Below are positions 45,289-57,466 of a stretch of 64,000 bases of DNA, piece after piece. Location: positions 1-64,000 of the forward strand of contig JAMWFC010000109.1 of assembly GCA_027475525.1 (NCBI GenBank), given 5' to 3'. The stretch is from Macrolepiota albuminosa. Lineage: Eukaryota; Basidiomycota; Agaricomycetes; Agaricales; Agaricaceae. Numbering within the stretch: position 1 is the first letter of the stretch; each line of letters begins with the position of its first letter. The notes below the pieces were generated by a model. The model saw only the letters and a list, made by a program, of their open reading frames with translations, was not told the origin of the DNA and did not search any database. The position numbers and the translations under genes are program-made.

Positions 45289-48200
45289 ATGGCCTCTTAC
45301 CCGGTGTATACGACTCTTAATATTTCTACCGTCGCATCTTGCCCCTCGGCGAAATGTTTGCAATGGTCTGGCGATGGCCAAGCATGCTTTGTGACGAAAA
45401 CCGCCGCCTATCTCATGGTAAGCACTTAAAAGCGCGTCATATGGCTATGGACTCACTCTCGAATAGACTCCAGATCACGGTGTGCACTTTGACGCGTCGT
45501 CAGCCATCAAATCGGTCAATGAGAAGGAAGATCGTGAAGGTAGACCCTCGATCGGTTGGTTCAGCACCATAATCCCTTTCGAGAAGTCGGACCTACCAAG
45601 ATGGCCAGAATATTCTCAAGGTAGACTATACGCCAGACTACCGAAGGACTGGTGCTCATTTCACTAGCCTGGGGTGCTACATCATTGGGTTCAATTGATG
45701 TCGCCTTGTGGGATATTACGTTTTCTCCGAGTGGTCTGTCTCCGGATTCTGGGTGAGCACCAATCTATACCATTTTAGATGACTAATGTTCCTCTCTGAC
45801 TTCATGTGTCAGATGTGTTCTTGCAGGTCTTACCTCTAACATGCACCTAAGTCTTTGGACGGCATCCAAAAACAGTCTTAAAGGAGAATGGATCAAGGTA
45901 GGTCGATCGAACGTTTTCACTTTGATCAAGGTTCTCATTTGATTTGTGAGGCTTGCGATGTCACTCCCTTCCTCCTTGAAACGTTTGCAGGAGATACTAC
46001 CTCGGCAGGACAGACTGTTCAAGCCCTCAATTCCCAAATCACAAGTAATACCAACAAAACTATGTTCAATACGCTATTAAATCGTTCGTCTTAGGCATGA
46101 CCTGGTCGCCGCAAGCTGACTTTGGATTGATTCCAACTCCACCCGTTGACGGATCCCTTCTCATTGTCGGAAATAGAGCGGGTTCTCTCGCGTTTTTAAG
46201 GTGAGAACGCAACATTTCTTTCGCTCTACTCTGTTAATGATGAGTAGATACCGTCCAAATGAAAACGTCCAACTTGTCCTGACTGTCCCTGTCACGGAAG
46301 CGTGGCTCACACATGTCTCGTGTTCATCTTGGACTGCAGTTGAACCAGGAACTTGCAAGTACATTTCCAAAATCATTTCTGGGGTCTTATTGATACCTCA
46401 ATGATAGGCGAGGCTTTTGTGGCCTCTGCAGCTGCTGATGGAGGCGTGCAGATAGCAAAGTTAACCCAATCATATAACAGCGAAACACATCTAGGCCCTC
46501 CAGAGTTACTTTTAACATTTGAGGTCGGCGCAAATATCTTCCATCCAGACAAAACAAGTATTACGGCTCTGTCCTGGGTGGAAGTCCCACGTAAAAGAGT
46601 GCGTAACTGATAATTTTGCTGAAGATTAGTGTCCAACTATCTCAAAGCGCATTCTCGTCTGCTGCAAACCTGGAAGGGTTTATTTGTGGTGTCATTCATC
46701 ATCATCCCTAGGCTGGTCGGGTTCTCGTTCGTACCGGCTAAAGACCCAGAAGCTTTCAGTAGGTTCCTCCGCTCTACATCCCCCATCAGGGATCCAGTAT
46801 ATCTCTAGGCGAGATATCTTGGTTTTGACTTTATTCGACGGGTCCTTCCATGTAATATACAACCTTTCGGGTGAACCAACAATGACTCCACAAGCAGGCG
46901 ACATTGTTGTGACCTCAGAAAAGCTGTCGCAGGCTGTACGATCCGTCTTCGTACAGACCGAGGATGATGTTGATTCTGGTGACATGAATCGCATCACTGG
47001 GTTAACGTCCTATGATGGCTCTTCTACGTTCATATGGATACAAGAGTACGTCTTTTTCTCGTTTAATTAGCCACAATATCCGACTCTCGCCTCGCCCTGC
47101 AGGGCTTCTCGTCCTTCAGATTTCAGCTACAAACATGATGCCAAACACAGTAGTACCCTATTGGTAGCCGGTTTGTGGGATGATAATGATGACGACACCC
47201 TTCTGAACGAGCTTCAAGAAAAGCTCGATGAAGCAAGGATCTGTATGTCCATCCCCAACTCCTCTACTTTTTTGAAATCATGTTGCAACAGCAGCAGGAC
47301 TGGCACCCCTGTATCTCCTCCGCCCCTTCTTTTTCCATCTTCAAGACAGAAAACGACTTGTCAAGCACTATCCTCGGATATTGGAGATCCTGAAGCCACG
47401 GAACGATGATCATTCTCTCTTTGTGAATGTTCCTACGTGGACGAGTATGACGCCTGGGTTGCGGCAGATTTTTAGGACCAGTTTGGTGCAACACCTCTTC
47501 GGCTGGGATGTTCTCTTCTCGTTGCGTATGCGTTTGTCGGTAGCAGACTTCGTGTGGGTGTGTATATGTTACTCTCCACTTTTCCACATCATCAGATCTG
47601 AAAATCGTCTTTCTTCGTAGAAATATATTGGAGACGCGCAAAAGCAAGCTGAGTGTGGACATGTGGCACAAGACCTTCTGAATAAGATATCACATCGTGT
47701 TCTCCGAACTATCATTCGTCATCTGACAGCGGTAGTCACCCTCCTCACTCGTTCGTGTGGGCTTCTCGCTCCTGCTATCCATTGCTAATTTTCCCTATGT
47801 TGTTTTGTAGCCAACGACATACCATTTGTGCTCCGCATGGTAGTGCAGTCACTTCTTCCCGGCTCACCAGAAGATCTTTCTGCTGAGGGAAACAGACTTC
47901 AAAATATCTCGCAGGCTGCGGTATATCCAAATCCAGAGCACACGCCAGTCACCAATACCTTCAACGAGCTCTGCCCTGCATGTAAAGTCGAAGTTCCTCT
48001 CCGGGATATCACCACTGCTGTCTGTGATAACGGCCACAGATGGGGTACATTCAACTCCTTTAATATGTTTCGTGGGTCACTCATCTACTCTTGTAGCTCG
48101 CTGTTCGATCACTACTTTCATACTTTCGACGACCCTTGTTCGAACATGCGTCGGATGTAGTCGCAAAGCCTTCCTCCCGCTCTCAACGCCTAATTCACCC

Positions 48201-48308
48201 AGCCATAATTGGCTCCCAGAGGCAGCCCGTAGCTGGATTGTCGAAGAGCTACTAGAAGCGGTTCATCGTTGTCTGTTCTGCAACAACAGTTTCGTCGCTG
48301 TCCTTTGA
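45289..48308 (+). CDS. TFIIIC subunit, delta/Sfc9-like (WD-type N-terminus, C-terminal zinc finger)
   Basis: The ATG at 45289 opens MASYPVYTTLNISTVASCPS, followed by LQWSGDGQACFVTKTAAYLM, a beta-propeller-like first repeat. Many short exons follow, with HFDASSAIKSVNEKEDREGR, WFSTIIPFEKSDLPRWPEYS, VALWDITFSPSGLSPDSGCV, DMTWSPQADFGLIPTPPVDG and SITALSWVEVP, all in the arrangement of the TFIIIC_delta N-terminal domain. The C-terminus has the TFIIIC-type zinc finger: LCPACKVEVPLRD, VCDNGHRW, CVGCSRKAF and a closing CLFCNN just before the stop at 48308. TFIIIC binds the internal B-box of tRNA genes and recruits TFIIIB for RNA polymerase III. No HAT motif is claimed. The S. pombe counterpart would be sfc9. 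Exon ends are approximate. Confidence 0.82.
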
Positions 48309-48766
48309 TGATCAGACTCTGCGACAAGTGCGGCATAGGAGGGAACGGATGTTTTTGCTCTTACGTCCGATGTTGTATAAATCGACTCGAGTAAATTGCA
48401 GGACGGGAGTGGGAGGGCGACTCTGATATGAAGTGAATGGTAGCTCAAATCAAATATCTATGTAGTACGTATGGGTGCAAGTACGAGTGATAGTGTACAT
48501 CTAGAAGTGTATGTCCATAATGGTCTCTCATGTATGAGACAGAGTACTGAAAGCTTTATTGGGTATTGGCTGAGAACAAAGACAAACTGTTACCCTTCAC
48601 CTGAATTTGTTATCGGCAGAAGCCGAGCCTTATATCATCGCCGATCAAGTTATCTAGGATATCTCCGATTCCGCTTCCGAAAGACTTGGACTTGCTTGAC
48701 TCTCACCTGTCCTCCTATTCCCTTGTTTTAACGCGCCATCGTCTCATTAAGTTCGAAATTACAGAA
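48309..48766. other. Intergenic, profilin promoter
   Basis: No gene seen. The pyrimidine-rich stretch CTCTCACCTGTCCTCCTATT near 48700-48720, about 50 bp upstream of the profilin ATG, fits a fungal core promoter. Confidence 0.4.
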
Positions 48767-49305
48767 TGTCCTGGCAAGGTCAGCTTTTCTGACTCTTCTA
48801 GTCTTGAAAGAGATTGAACGTCTGCCAGGCTACGTCGATGATCAACTCATTAGATCTGGTAAGGTTACAAGAGCCGCGATTATAGGCCTCCAACGCGGAG
48901 TCTGGGCTTCATCCAGTGGATACACAGTATGTGTACATATATCATCTATGTTTCACTAACATAGGGACACTGGGATGTAGTTGAGTCCAGATGATGAGAC
49001 CGCTTTGATTAATGCCGTGAAATCGCCAAACAGCGCGCTAGCCAACGGACTGCGTCTACGTGGGCAGAAATTCTTTATAGTCCAGACTAACGATCGTAGT
49101 CTTTATGGGAAGAAGCAGGTTTGTTTGCGAATGATCACACGCTTGCGATATGTTTACGGATCTTCCTCACTAGGCCGATGGTATCGTGGTCGTAAAAACC
49201 ACTCAGGCGATACTCGTTGCTGAATACGACCAACCCCTGCAAGCCGCCGAAACGACCCCCGTCGTTGAGAAATTGGCCGACTATCTCATTAGTGTCGGTT
49301 ATTAG
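48767..49305 (+). CDS. Profilin
   Basis: The short first exon encodes MSWQ, the conserved profilin N-terminus. Splicing then gives YVDDQLIRSGKVTRAAIIGL, QRGVWASSSGYTLSPDDE, ANGLRLRGQKFFIVQTNDRS, LYGKKQADGIVVVKTTQAIL and finally LADYLISVGY before the TAG. Length is about 125-130 residues, normal for the family. Profilin binds G-actin and poly-proline and feeds actin monomers to formins. W3 and the C-terminal LADYLISVGY helix, which form the poly-Pro site, are present. Introns are about 50-60 bp, and one falls immediately after MSWQ. Confidence 0.95.
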
Positions 49306-49549
49306 GTGTTCAGTGATCTATAGGGACGCTACCAACTATTAACAGCTTGAGTGTTCAGTGCTCTATGTAAACTATAAACTCTGCTTGATTCATTGCGAAC
49401 TTCAATGCTATCGATATATGTGTTTCCTTGTATTTTCTATCCTTTTGTCTGAATCTACTCACAAGACTGACTATGACGACAATCACGTGAGAATCACGTT
49501 CACTTCGGCGACTGGAGAAACCGTGTCTTCAAGTGTCTGACATATTGCA

Positions 49550-51278
49550 ATGTCTGAATATCTGGATCTCGTCGTGAATGTTCGATACTATGGGACAAAA
49601 GCTCGAGACTTCTACGAAGGCAGCCGAAAAGCCATGGACATTCTGAGGGAGGACCTAATGGCCTTAAAACTCCCGCATCCCAAGACAGAAAAGACGTTAA
49701 TCAGGTCTTTGCCAGACGGAAGGGGAGAATGTTCATTCATGTGGCCAGACGTTCCTGCTCAAAGTGTGCGTAGCCGAATTTATCGAAATCTACAAAAAAA
49801 AATAATCTACTGATATGGTATCTAGGTTCTGCATAGGCACCTGTCGACACGGATATATGGTCAGGAGACCAAGGAAGCGCGTCGAAGTTTATTGAAGGAA
49901 CTTTCCATGTATGAAAAAGAACCGTCACAGTAATTACATCCTAACAAAAAGGACTAGATGTCGACTCAGTCTACGAGAAAGTCCTGGTGGCACGTACGTC
50001 ATGCGTCATCTGTGGGCGCTCATCTTGATGGACTTGTATCTTACAAAAATGTCAGAGTGTCGCTGGACTCTCGAAACTCAACGTGGCGCACATGGGGTGG
50101 GGCGCGGGCCGAAGCACAGTCGTTGCTTGATAACATGGCTTTAGCGCTCAAGGTACCCAAAAACGAACCAATTGAGCCAACCCTTCCTGATGTTAGTTCT
50201 TGACACATGCTGTTATTCGGCGCCTAACTTGACTATGTTCTTTGTTCTTTTATTAGTCCCCTCGAGCTCAGGACAGATCCTTCGTTGCGCCGTCTATACC
50301 ATTACCATCTCCGGTAGCACCTCCGATATCGGTGTGTCCCAAGTCTTCAGAACACTCGTAGGATGTTCATGTTAATTTTAATTCAAGGATATGCCCAATC
50401 CATATGCAAACAGACAATTTGATTGTCCGATGTTGTCATCAAAAAGAACTACACTCACGGTATTTATCTGCGATAGTAATCTTCTCTTTCTGGACCTCAT
50501 TTCATTTTAGCGCCCCATCAAAATTCTTCCCGAATCTCCAGTTGTAAGCCATATGACATCATTCATTTCCTCTTTCTCAAACATGCTCACAACAGATTCC
50601 GTCTCCATCCCTCTACAACGAGAGCTCCGACCCAGTCAGTACTCTTCCCATCTCCCTCACTCAGTCACGCGTTGAATATATCCAGATACCGCCAGGGCTC
50701 ACTTTCTCAGCCCGTTCCTCAAACCAGATACCAAACAACACTATGCGTCCTCCCGCTACCTCTCGAAAACGTAGTCGCAGCTTCACCCCTTTGGACTTCC
50801 GTCCGCGTCGTCCACCTCCAGATCCAAGTCATCGACATCTATCAAACACGAACGGAGACAGTTCGAGTTCAATTGAAAGTCTCGTATTCGAACTGCAGTT
50901 CGTACGAGGGCAGATAGCAGGAAATTTAGGACACGAGGCCTCTATCCTCTCACAGCTTGATGCATTAGGGCATACTGTGTCTCTGCGAGAGACTCCGCAG
51001 GAGATTGGTATGTTTCTTTTCTTGTCCGTGCGACTATTGACAATACTGATATCCTTGGTACCCTAGCGCTGCGGGAGAAGTTGCAAGCGCTCGAATTGCA
51101 ACTTCAAGCAGAAACGAGGATGAGAATAGAAGCAGAGAATGCGTTGAAGGATTTTCAAACGGAGTGTAGGGAACCGTTCCTTGTTCCCGTGTTGTATGAT
51201 ATGGTCGAATCCATTTCGAGACTTACGACCGAGGTTGTGGGTAGAATCCAGCAGGAAGCTCGAGAGACTGTGGAATGA
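49550..51278 (+). CDS. Unrecognised multi-exon protein with C-terminal coiled coil
   Basis: I do not recognise the family. The start at 49550 (MSEYLDLVVNVRYYGTKARD) precedes exons encoding HLSTRIYGQETKEARRSLLK, LDVDSVYEKVLVART, VSLDSRNSTWRTWGGARAEA, a Pro/Ser-rich linker including RKRSRSFTPLDFRPRRPPPD, SSIESLVFELQFVRGQIAGN, and a last exon LREKLQALELQLQAETRMRI continuing to RIQQEARETVE. Heptads in the last 60 residues suggest a coiled coil, so the protein may dimerise. No signal peptide or membrane segment is seen. It follows profilin on the same strand but is probably unrelated. Several splice choices are uncertain. Confidence 0.55.
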
Positions 51279-51827
51279 GCTGAGTTATATAGAGTTGCTT
51301 ATTGTTAAAGTTGCATTATACTTGTATAATCATCCACGTCTTGTTAAATTGACATCTTGTTCCACAAAGAGGTTGCTGTCTTATTGTGTAGTAAGGTAGT
51401 AAGATAAATCAATCACAATGTTTTGTAATCTCTAAATTACGGGAGTTTATCCGGTGTCAGAAAGCTTTCGTCTTTTACCCGCAGCCGGTTCCTAATATCT
51501 TCACTTTCACATGGTTCCTTTCCCGCGAAATATTGTCTGTCCAGGAGTGTTCCGTTACAGTGAAGTTTGTACCTTGAGATGTTGGACAGGTCCTCTTAGG
51601 TGATAAATTCGGTTGGTTAACAAACAATTCATCGCTTCACGCCCTTTGCTTGCTGTAGTATTTACATTTTCAATTGATGGCCTTCAGCATAATTATTACA
51701 TGGAGATGAAAAAACAAACAAACAAGGTTAGTACATGTCAGCCTACTTCCCCGTATAAACAAGGACCGCACTGCTACAGTAAACGACAAAATTTAGTACA
51801 TACTCTGAGATTTCAAGAAATAATCAA
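51279..51827. other. Convergent intergenic region
   Basis: The unknown coiled-coil gene and the kinase gene converge here. Nothing else is recognised. Confidence 0.5.
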
Positions 51828-54521
51828 TTAGTCGATCATAGTAGTCACCTTGGACAGCCCCTCCTCGACCTTACGAATGACTTGCATGATGGAAGCCAGC
51901 CTACCCTCCATCTCGTCAAAACTCCTAGAAGTCGTCGACCCACTCTCCCCCCCATCCCCACGTTTCCCGACCCTCTCCTCCACGAGTTGGCTCCGAAACG
52001 ACTCAGTCAGATCCAAACACCGACTAAAACTCAACGACCGTACACTGGTACTCGTCGTAACACCCGACGTACTCATGCTCGTGCTCGACATCGTGCCCAT
52101 CGTCCCAATCCTCGCAGAACTAACAGACGGCGTCCCACTCCGTCTCGACAATATCGACATTGCCGAGCCCGGACGAGGCGTCGGGCTCGGGCTCGGTGGG
52201 TCCTCAGAGTCTGTGTCTTCCGAGCCTGACCAAGCAGCTGGCTGGTTGCGATTGTTCACGAGGATAGGCTTCGGAGGTACAGCGATACGTGGACGGAGCG
52301 ACGAGGCGACCTTGCCTCCAGTATCGCTCCCTGGGGTGTTATCAACGAGATTCGGGCCAGGAATGGGCGGAACCGTCGTAAACCGCAGCTCCTTGCGGAT
52401 GGGTGCTCCGTTTTGTGTCGCGCTCCCCGACCGCATGAGTAAGCGAGGCTTACGCCCACTCTCGAGTACTTTCTTACGCGCACTCATGCCTATGCAATCA
52501 ACGAGCTGTTTCATCGCCTCCCGTTCCGTGACGTTGCGGCGTTCGCCCGTTCGGCGGACCGTTCCCGTGCGCAGGAGCGTTCCAGGTGGTGGCAAACCAC
52601 TCTGTCGGACTGGCGTCGTGAATTTGTCGTGCGCACTAGGCCGCGGGGTGGCGTGGGCCGAAAATCGTGGGGTGATATACGCGGGGTTCGGCGTTAGATA
52701 TGTCGAAACTATACGCATGGTTCGTGGTGTATCTATGTATGAGAGGGTATGTCCTTCCCCGAGATCTGCGTTGTTCGGCGGATCCGGGAATGCGTCCGTT
52801 GCAGGTCCCCAGCTGAATCCGATAAACGATGCCGTGGCATCTTCTTCGATAGGCCGAGGGGGGTCAGGAGAAGATTTGGAACGCAAGATAGATAGTACTG
52901 GCGAAGACGATACATCAGAGGATTGAAACAGTGCTGAAAATGCAAATCCTTGGGAATACGTCTCGTCCTGATATCCAGCAGGAGCAGGGGAAGGTGCGAG
53001 ATTAGCTGGTTCAGTATATGTGAATTGTGGAAGATGAAGGTCTGAGGGAGCTTTCTCTGCATGCAACATCATCATCAATGATTATTGAGGCTTCATAAGA
53101 ACTTGAACTTACGAGTCGGTAAGTTGGCCCAGTCAATCCCACGAAAGACAGGGTGATTGGTTATCTCGTGAACATTCTGTCGCCCCAGACGAAATTCAGC
53201 ACTAGTCATGAATCTAGAAAAAGAGTGAGTTAAAGACACAATATATATATTACCCTCTCACTGTCGGAGCAAATCTTGAAATTGTGGAGAGATAGAATGA
53301 TCACTACTGAAACGGAGATATCTCTAAGAGCACATTGAGAGATGTACACAAACATAGCGCAGGAGTATAACCTTATGGTCCGTGATCCTCAAATAAGTCT
53401 GTCTGATATCCTTGGCGAAAAATGGTGTGTTTCCATATGCCATCTCGTATAACATCGCACCGAGACTCCACCAGTCTGTTTCACGACCATACCCCTGGGT
53501 CTCGCTAAGTTGAGCCGTGTCACCATCATCCATTTCGAGCGCGACCAGTGCTTCCTCGTGAGCTTGAAGGATCTCTGGAGAAATGTAGTCGCACGTTCCA
53601 CAGGGAATAAAGCAATACCGCTTTTGCACTTTCTGGGCCCCGGTAGAATCAGGAGGTAGGAGAGGTGCGGCTGAACCAAAGTCAATCAAGAGGACATGAG
53701 CATCTGGTGTAAGGACGAAGTTGTGTGGCTTGATGTCACTGAAGACCAAGGGAGGAGTCAATTAAATAATTACTCAAGGGCAAATTTGGAAGCATACCGA
53801 TGCACGAAACCCTGCGAATGACACCAGTGGATCGCGCTGACGAGCTGAGGAGCCCACCACATAAGATCTGATTCCTTGACTTTGCCGTCCAGTGGACTAG
53901 ATTCAAGGACATCCCAGAGATTGCCGCCTTCCGCATAATCCATGACGAGATTGAGATGTGTCTGTGTCTGAAACGCACAAAGAAGACGTGGAGCCCATTG
54001 GGAGTCAGTTTTGTGCGCCTGAAGCAGTATGTCGCGTTCGAACTGAGGTGAGCATTGCTATACAGTTTAGTACAAAAACTCAGCGACGTTCATGCTCGAG
54101 AGTAAATGAACACACATCACGGTTTCTGAGTACAAACTTCTTGTCGATGGATTTGCGCACATAAACACGGCCATTGAGATTGCATGTCACGACATAAATC
54201 TGACAAACTTGCGATGAAGCACAATTTGTCAAAGCGGGTTAAGAGAGACGCACCACCCCAAATTGGCCGTACTCAAGTGCTCCTGCAACCGTTAAATCTT
54301 TATCACTAAATCTAATCGCGTCAATTTCGTTCGTCTTCGCTATTTCAATGCGTCAAACTGCATACTACGACAAGAACAAAAGCAAACATACCAGTCTTTC
54401 CAATAACGCTTTGACCATGCAAAATACGGTCAAGAGCCAATCCTTCTGCATCCTCGTCTCCTTGACCACTCTTTAGAAGCGATGCCAACCGTGCTTTGCG
54501 CTGGCTCCATGAGAGCGACAT
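51828..54521 (-). CDS. AGC-type Ser/Thr protein kinase with long disordered C-terminal tail
   Basis: The start at 54521 opens MSLSWSQRKARLASLLKSGQ. Short exons give GALEYGQFGVIYVVTCNLNG (nucleotide loop, first Gly replaced), RVYVRKSIDKKFVLRNR (catalytic Lys candidate), HLNLVMDYAEGGNLWDVLES, then HRDIKPHNFVLTPDAHVLLI with DFGS (HRD split by an intron), CGTCDYISPEIL (activation segment and APE-like PEIL) and YGRETDWWSLGAMLYEMAYG. The end of the lobe, LGRQNVHEITNHPVFRGIDW, is typical of AGC kinases. The last exon (51828-53045) is about 400 residues, Ser/Thr/Pro-rich, closing in a short helical segment (RSFDEMEGRLASIMQVIRK). The overall style resembles the DMPK/NDR/citron group, but the orthologue is not certain. 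Role and partners are unknown. Confidence 0.85.
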
Positions 54522-54906
54522 GCATTAGGTCAAGATCACGCCCGTTGTGCCACAAGTTGGCAGCTTGAAGTCCGGTGCTCAGTATCGCCAAGCGTAGACC
54601 AACAAATGCAGGAGATCAATTTTTCGCGAGTGTCACAGAAGTTGAACGTTAGTTTCTTGACCTGGACGGTCGGAAACAACGGTAAATAATTTAAATCGCC
54701 GAACTGCCGTTTACCCGGGCCTTACATAGGGTAACTTTTGTTACTTGAATTCGTCAAAGTCTCCCGCTTAGTTGTGGTATCTGAAAACACTAATCGAGAT
54801 CTCAATCAATATCAGGACTTTGTTAAAGCCGGCAACCATCCCTGATTCTTATAAATCGCAATATATTTCATGCCGAATCACGCAGTAAACTACCATATCG
54901 GCGACG
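54522..54906. promoter_or_regulatory. Divergent intergenic region, kinase and Rtf1 fragment
   Basis: The stretch lies between the kinase start (minus) and the Rtf1-like fragment (plus). There is no sign of an upstream Plus3 domain here, which shows that the Rtf1 fragment is 5'-truncated. No specific element recognised. Confidence 0.4.
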
Positions 54907-55433
54907 ATGGAGAAGTCTCGCCTCATACAAGCGCGTACTCTTGCTCAGCGTCGAAACGATTTTAACAAAGTTGCCGAAATTGATGCTAAAATCGCTGAAC
55001 AGGTACCTTCACAAACCCAGAAGGAGGAAACCGTTGACCTCCTCAAAGTGAATGAGCGCAATCATAAGGCCGACATGGAAGCCATGCGTAAAGCAGAGCT
55101 AGCTGAGGCGGAGCAAAAGCGACAAGAGCGTAAACTAATCGCTTCTGGGACATCCACCCCAGTTGATCCCAGTGCACGACTCAAAATTAAGCCATGTGTA
55201 TAATTGCTACACCTACTCGAGGTTTGTCTTCCGCATCAATCTTGTCTTGTTTCAGTTTATCCATCGTGATTTCTGCCCTTGCTAGACCTGCGGTTGGCAT
55301 GCCAGCAGGAAAGTCTGACTCTCGACAGATCTCACCACTTCCTCCTCTCCTGGTCCCGGCCCTTGCTGTGCCTGGCAAGTCCTTTGAGGCAAGCATCATT
55401 GACTCTATAGAGATCGATCTGGGCGATTTTTAG
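54907..55433 (+). pseudogene. Rtf1 (Paf1 complex) C-terminal fragment
   Basis: The frame MEKSRLIQARTLAQRRNDFN, continuing AEIDAKIAE and VNERNHKADMEAMRKAELAE to TSTPVDPSARLKIKP, matches the helical C-terminal part of fungal Rtf1. The second part ends PGKSFEASIIDSIEIDLGDF, the Rtf1 C-terminus. Full-length Rtf1 is several hundred residues, with a histone-modification domain and a Plus3 domain that binds Spt5. Neither precedes this fragment. The join between the two parts needs an atypical intron, and obvious acceptors give stops, consistent with decay. It is likely a partial duplicate of the true RTF1 elsewhere; expression as a small protein is possible. Confidence 0.7.
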
Positions 55434-57106
55434 AAACCCATGCTGAATATGTCGATGTCCGTGTTTCTTTCTAAATTGTCTTCATGCACTGACTTGCCGT
55501 TAGCACCGACTCATTCATCTTCTAAGTAATCTCAAAGCTCTTTGCTTTCATCGTCATATCGTTGTGTTTTATTATCAGTTGTTGGCTTGTATATCGTGTT
55601 TCGGCTGTTTTGTTGAATAGGATGCCGTAGAACGCATGCATATCGTGGAAGGGTATGATTGGATCCATTGCATTTGCTGAATCTGGTGAGCTCTTGTGTA
55701 TATTCGAGGTGGGCATCAAGTGCACTCACGTTTCATCATGCTAGGTATTCGTGAATCCGCGCGGTTTACATTAACAACAACAAAACATTACCATTACTAG
55801 CTGCCAGTGGGGCGTGTGTTTTGGACCAGCTGGCGGTAAAATACTGATCATCCTTGAGGATCGGAACAATAGGCTGTGTGTATCACAGCTATAATGGACA
55901 CACTCGGTTTTGTATTCGGTGTCCCGCTTTGTATCTTCAATGTCGCATTGTAATGAATTTGCATGTTTTTCCCAGGATGTACCGTGGCGCAACTTGTACA
56001 TAGGCAGTGTTATGATAAATGCTGTGGCTTGTCTGGTCTCATCTATATTCTACCCATATCTATCACGTAGGACGCATTCAAGGAGTGTTCAGGGACTGCC
56101 AAGCATTTGTCGTGGCTGCCTTGCTGACCTGTCATGGCATGTCATGTGGCGACATCGTGTTGTTTTCTTTGCCACCGGCTGTGTGTGACTTGTTCTTTTG
56201 CCTTCCATATTATTCCGGATTAGTATGTTCTTTTGTTTCTTTTGTTCCTTGTTTGTCTGGAGAACAGTCGGAGTCTTGAAGCGCCCACAAACCAACTTGT
56301 CTATATAATCTCACATCTCTCTCTCGTTCAATTCCCCAATATACTGTCGTTCTTTCCTGCTACCGCATCTTTCGCATGCCCAGTGACGTCCTTATGGCAG
56401 ACATTTGTCTGACCTCACACGCACATCCCAGCCCCAGCTACCTCTTTATCTTCCCATCATGAGGTGGAGATCCGCCTTTGAACGCAGGCGCATCCTTTTG
56501 TCTTCGACACTGGTCGTCCGCTCAGTTGGTAAGCGTCATTGACCATTGTCTACGTTTAGCTGAATGTACTTCCTTGTAGACTGACTGATGCTCGATAACC
56601 TTTACGCATCGGAACGTGAGTTCATCTCGTTTTCTTGACACCGATCCATGTTTTAATAGTAAGGTTTTATAGAAGCTCGTCATGCCATCTATGGCAGATA
56701 CTTCTGTCGTGGAGACCCTTTGGTCGACGCGCCCTTGCCTGTACATATTGTGTGCCTCAAGGCAAGTTTTGCACGCTCGTGTCATCGATGTATAGGGCTC
56801 ACGTTCAAGTTTCAACTCAGACCTTCAAGCTCTCAAGTCGGAAGTCTCTGAATTCCAAGATCAAGGTATTTCACTCAATTTTGAATCGTTGACTTCATTT
56901 TCTGACATAATTTGTACGCCAGACCTCAAATCAAAACTTTTGCGTGATTGTGTGATTTGCGTGAACCCTTTTATCCTTCATCCGTCTTATTCGCGCCTTT
57001 TCTTTCTTATACCCTTTCTTCCTACTTCCTTTTAAACCATATAACTCAAGATCCACACACCCATCGTCACACTTATCTTGTCCTGCGACGTCCGTCATCA
57101 CTTTCG
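55434..57106. other. Long intergenic region
   Basis: No gene is supported. The tract at 56940-57060 is strongly pyrimidine-rich, as upstream of fungal genes, pointing at the weak candidate starting at 57107. Confidence 0.45.
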
Positions 57107-57466
57107 ATGATTCCTACCTCGCCGAGCCACAGTTCTATGTCTCGCTGCGAGAGAGAACCCCCGCGGATAGCTTTTTCCATTCAGTAAGCCCTTACAGGTT
57201 GCGTTTCCGTGGTGCGATTACTAATGCTTCTTTCTAGTATTAGGGAGCCAGCCCCACAAGTTTCTGTACCCAAAATTAACTCGTCGTTTCCACCATTGGC
57301 TGCTGATTCAAGCGCTTACTTGGATATTTGTTTCGTCCTGCATTCATTGTCTGGTAAGTCGGTTCAGTTTACCAAATTTCCTCTTTCTCACTGTGTACCC
57401 AACAGCCTTCGGCAACTCGAGAGGATGCGGTGCTATTTGCTTCAGTCAACGCCGGCTTTATATTGA
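57107..57466 (+). CDS. Possible small hypothetical protein
   Basis: After a pyrimidine-rich upstream tract, an ATG at 57107 opens MIPTSPSHSSMSRCEREPPR. A GT-AG intron at about 57184-57237 joins in phase to IREPAPQVSVPKINSSFPPL and AYLDICFVLHSLS. The end is ambiguous: reading through stops at 57466, while a second intron ending CCCAACAG gives a different short tail. No homology is recognised. This is a weak call, and a non-coding transcript is equally possible. Confidence 0.25.

Noticed and set aside
51850..52926. Long plus-strand frame (358 codons) opposite the kinase tail
   Set aside because: The minus-strand frame continues the kinase gene in phase, while the plus frame is Ser/Arg/Gly-rich with no motif and arises from the low-complexity composition.
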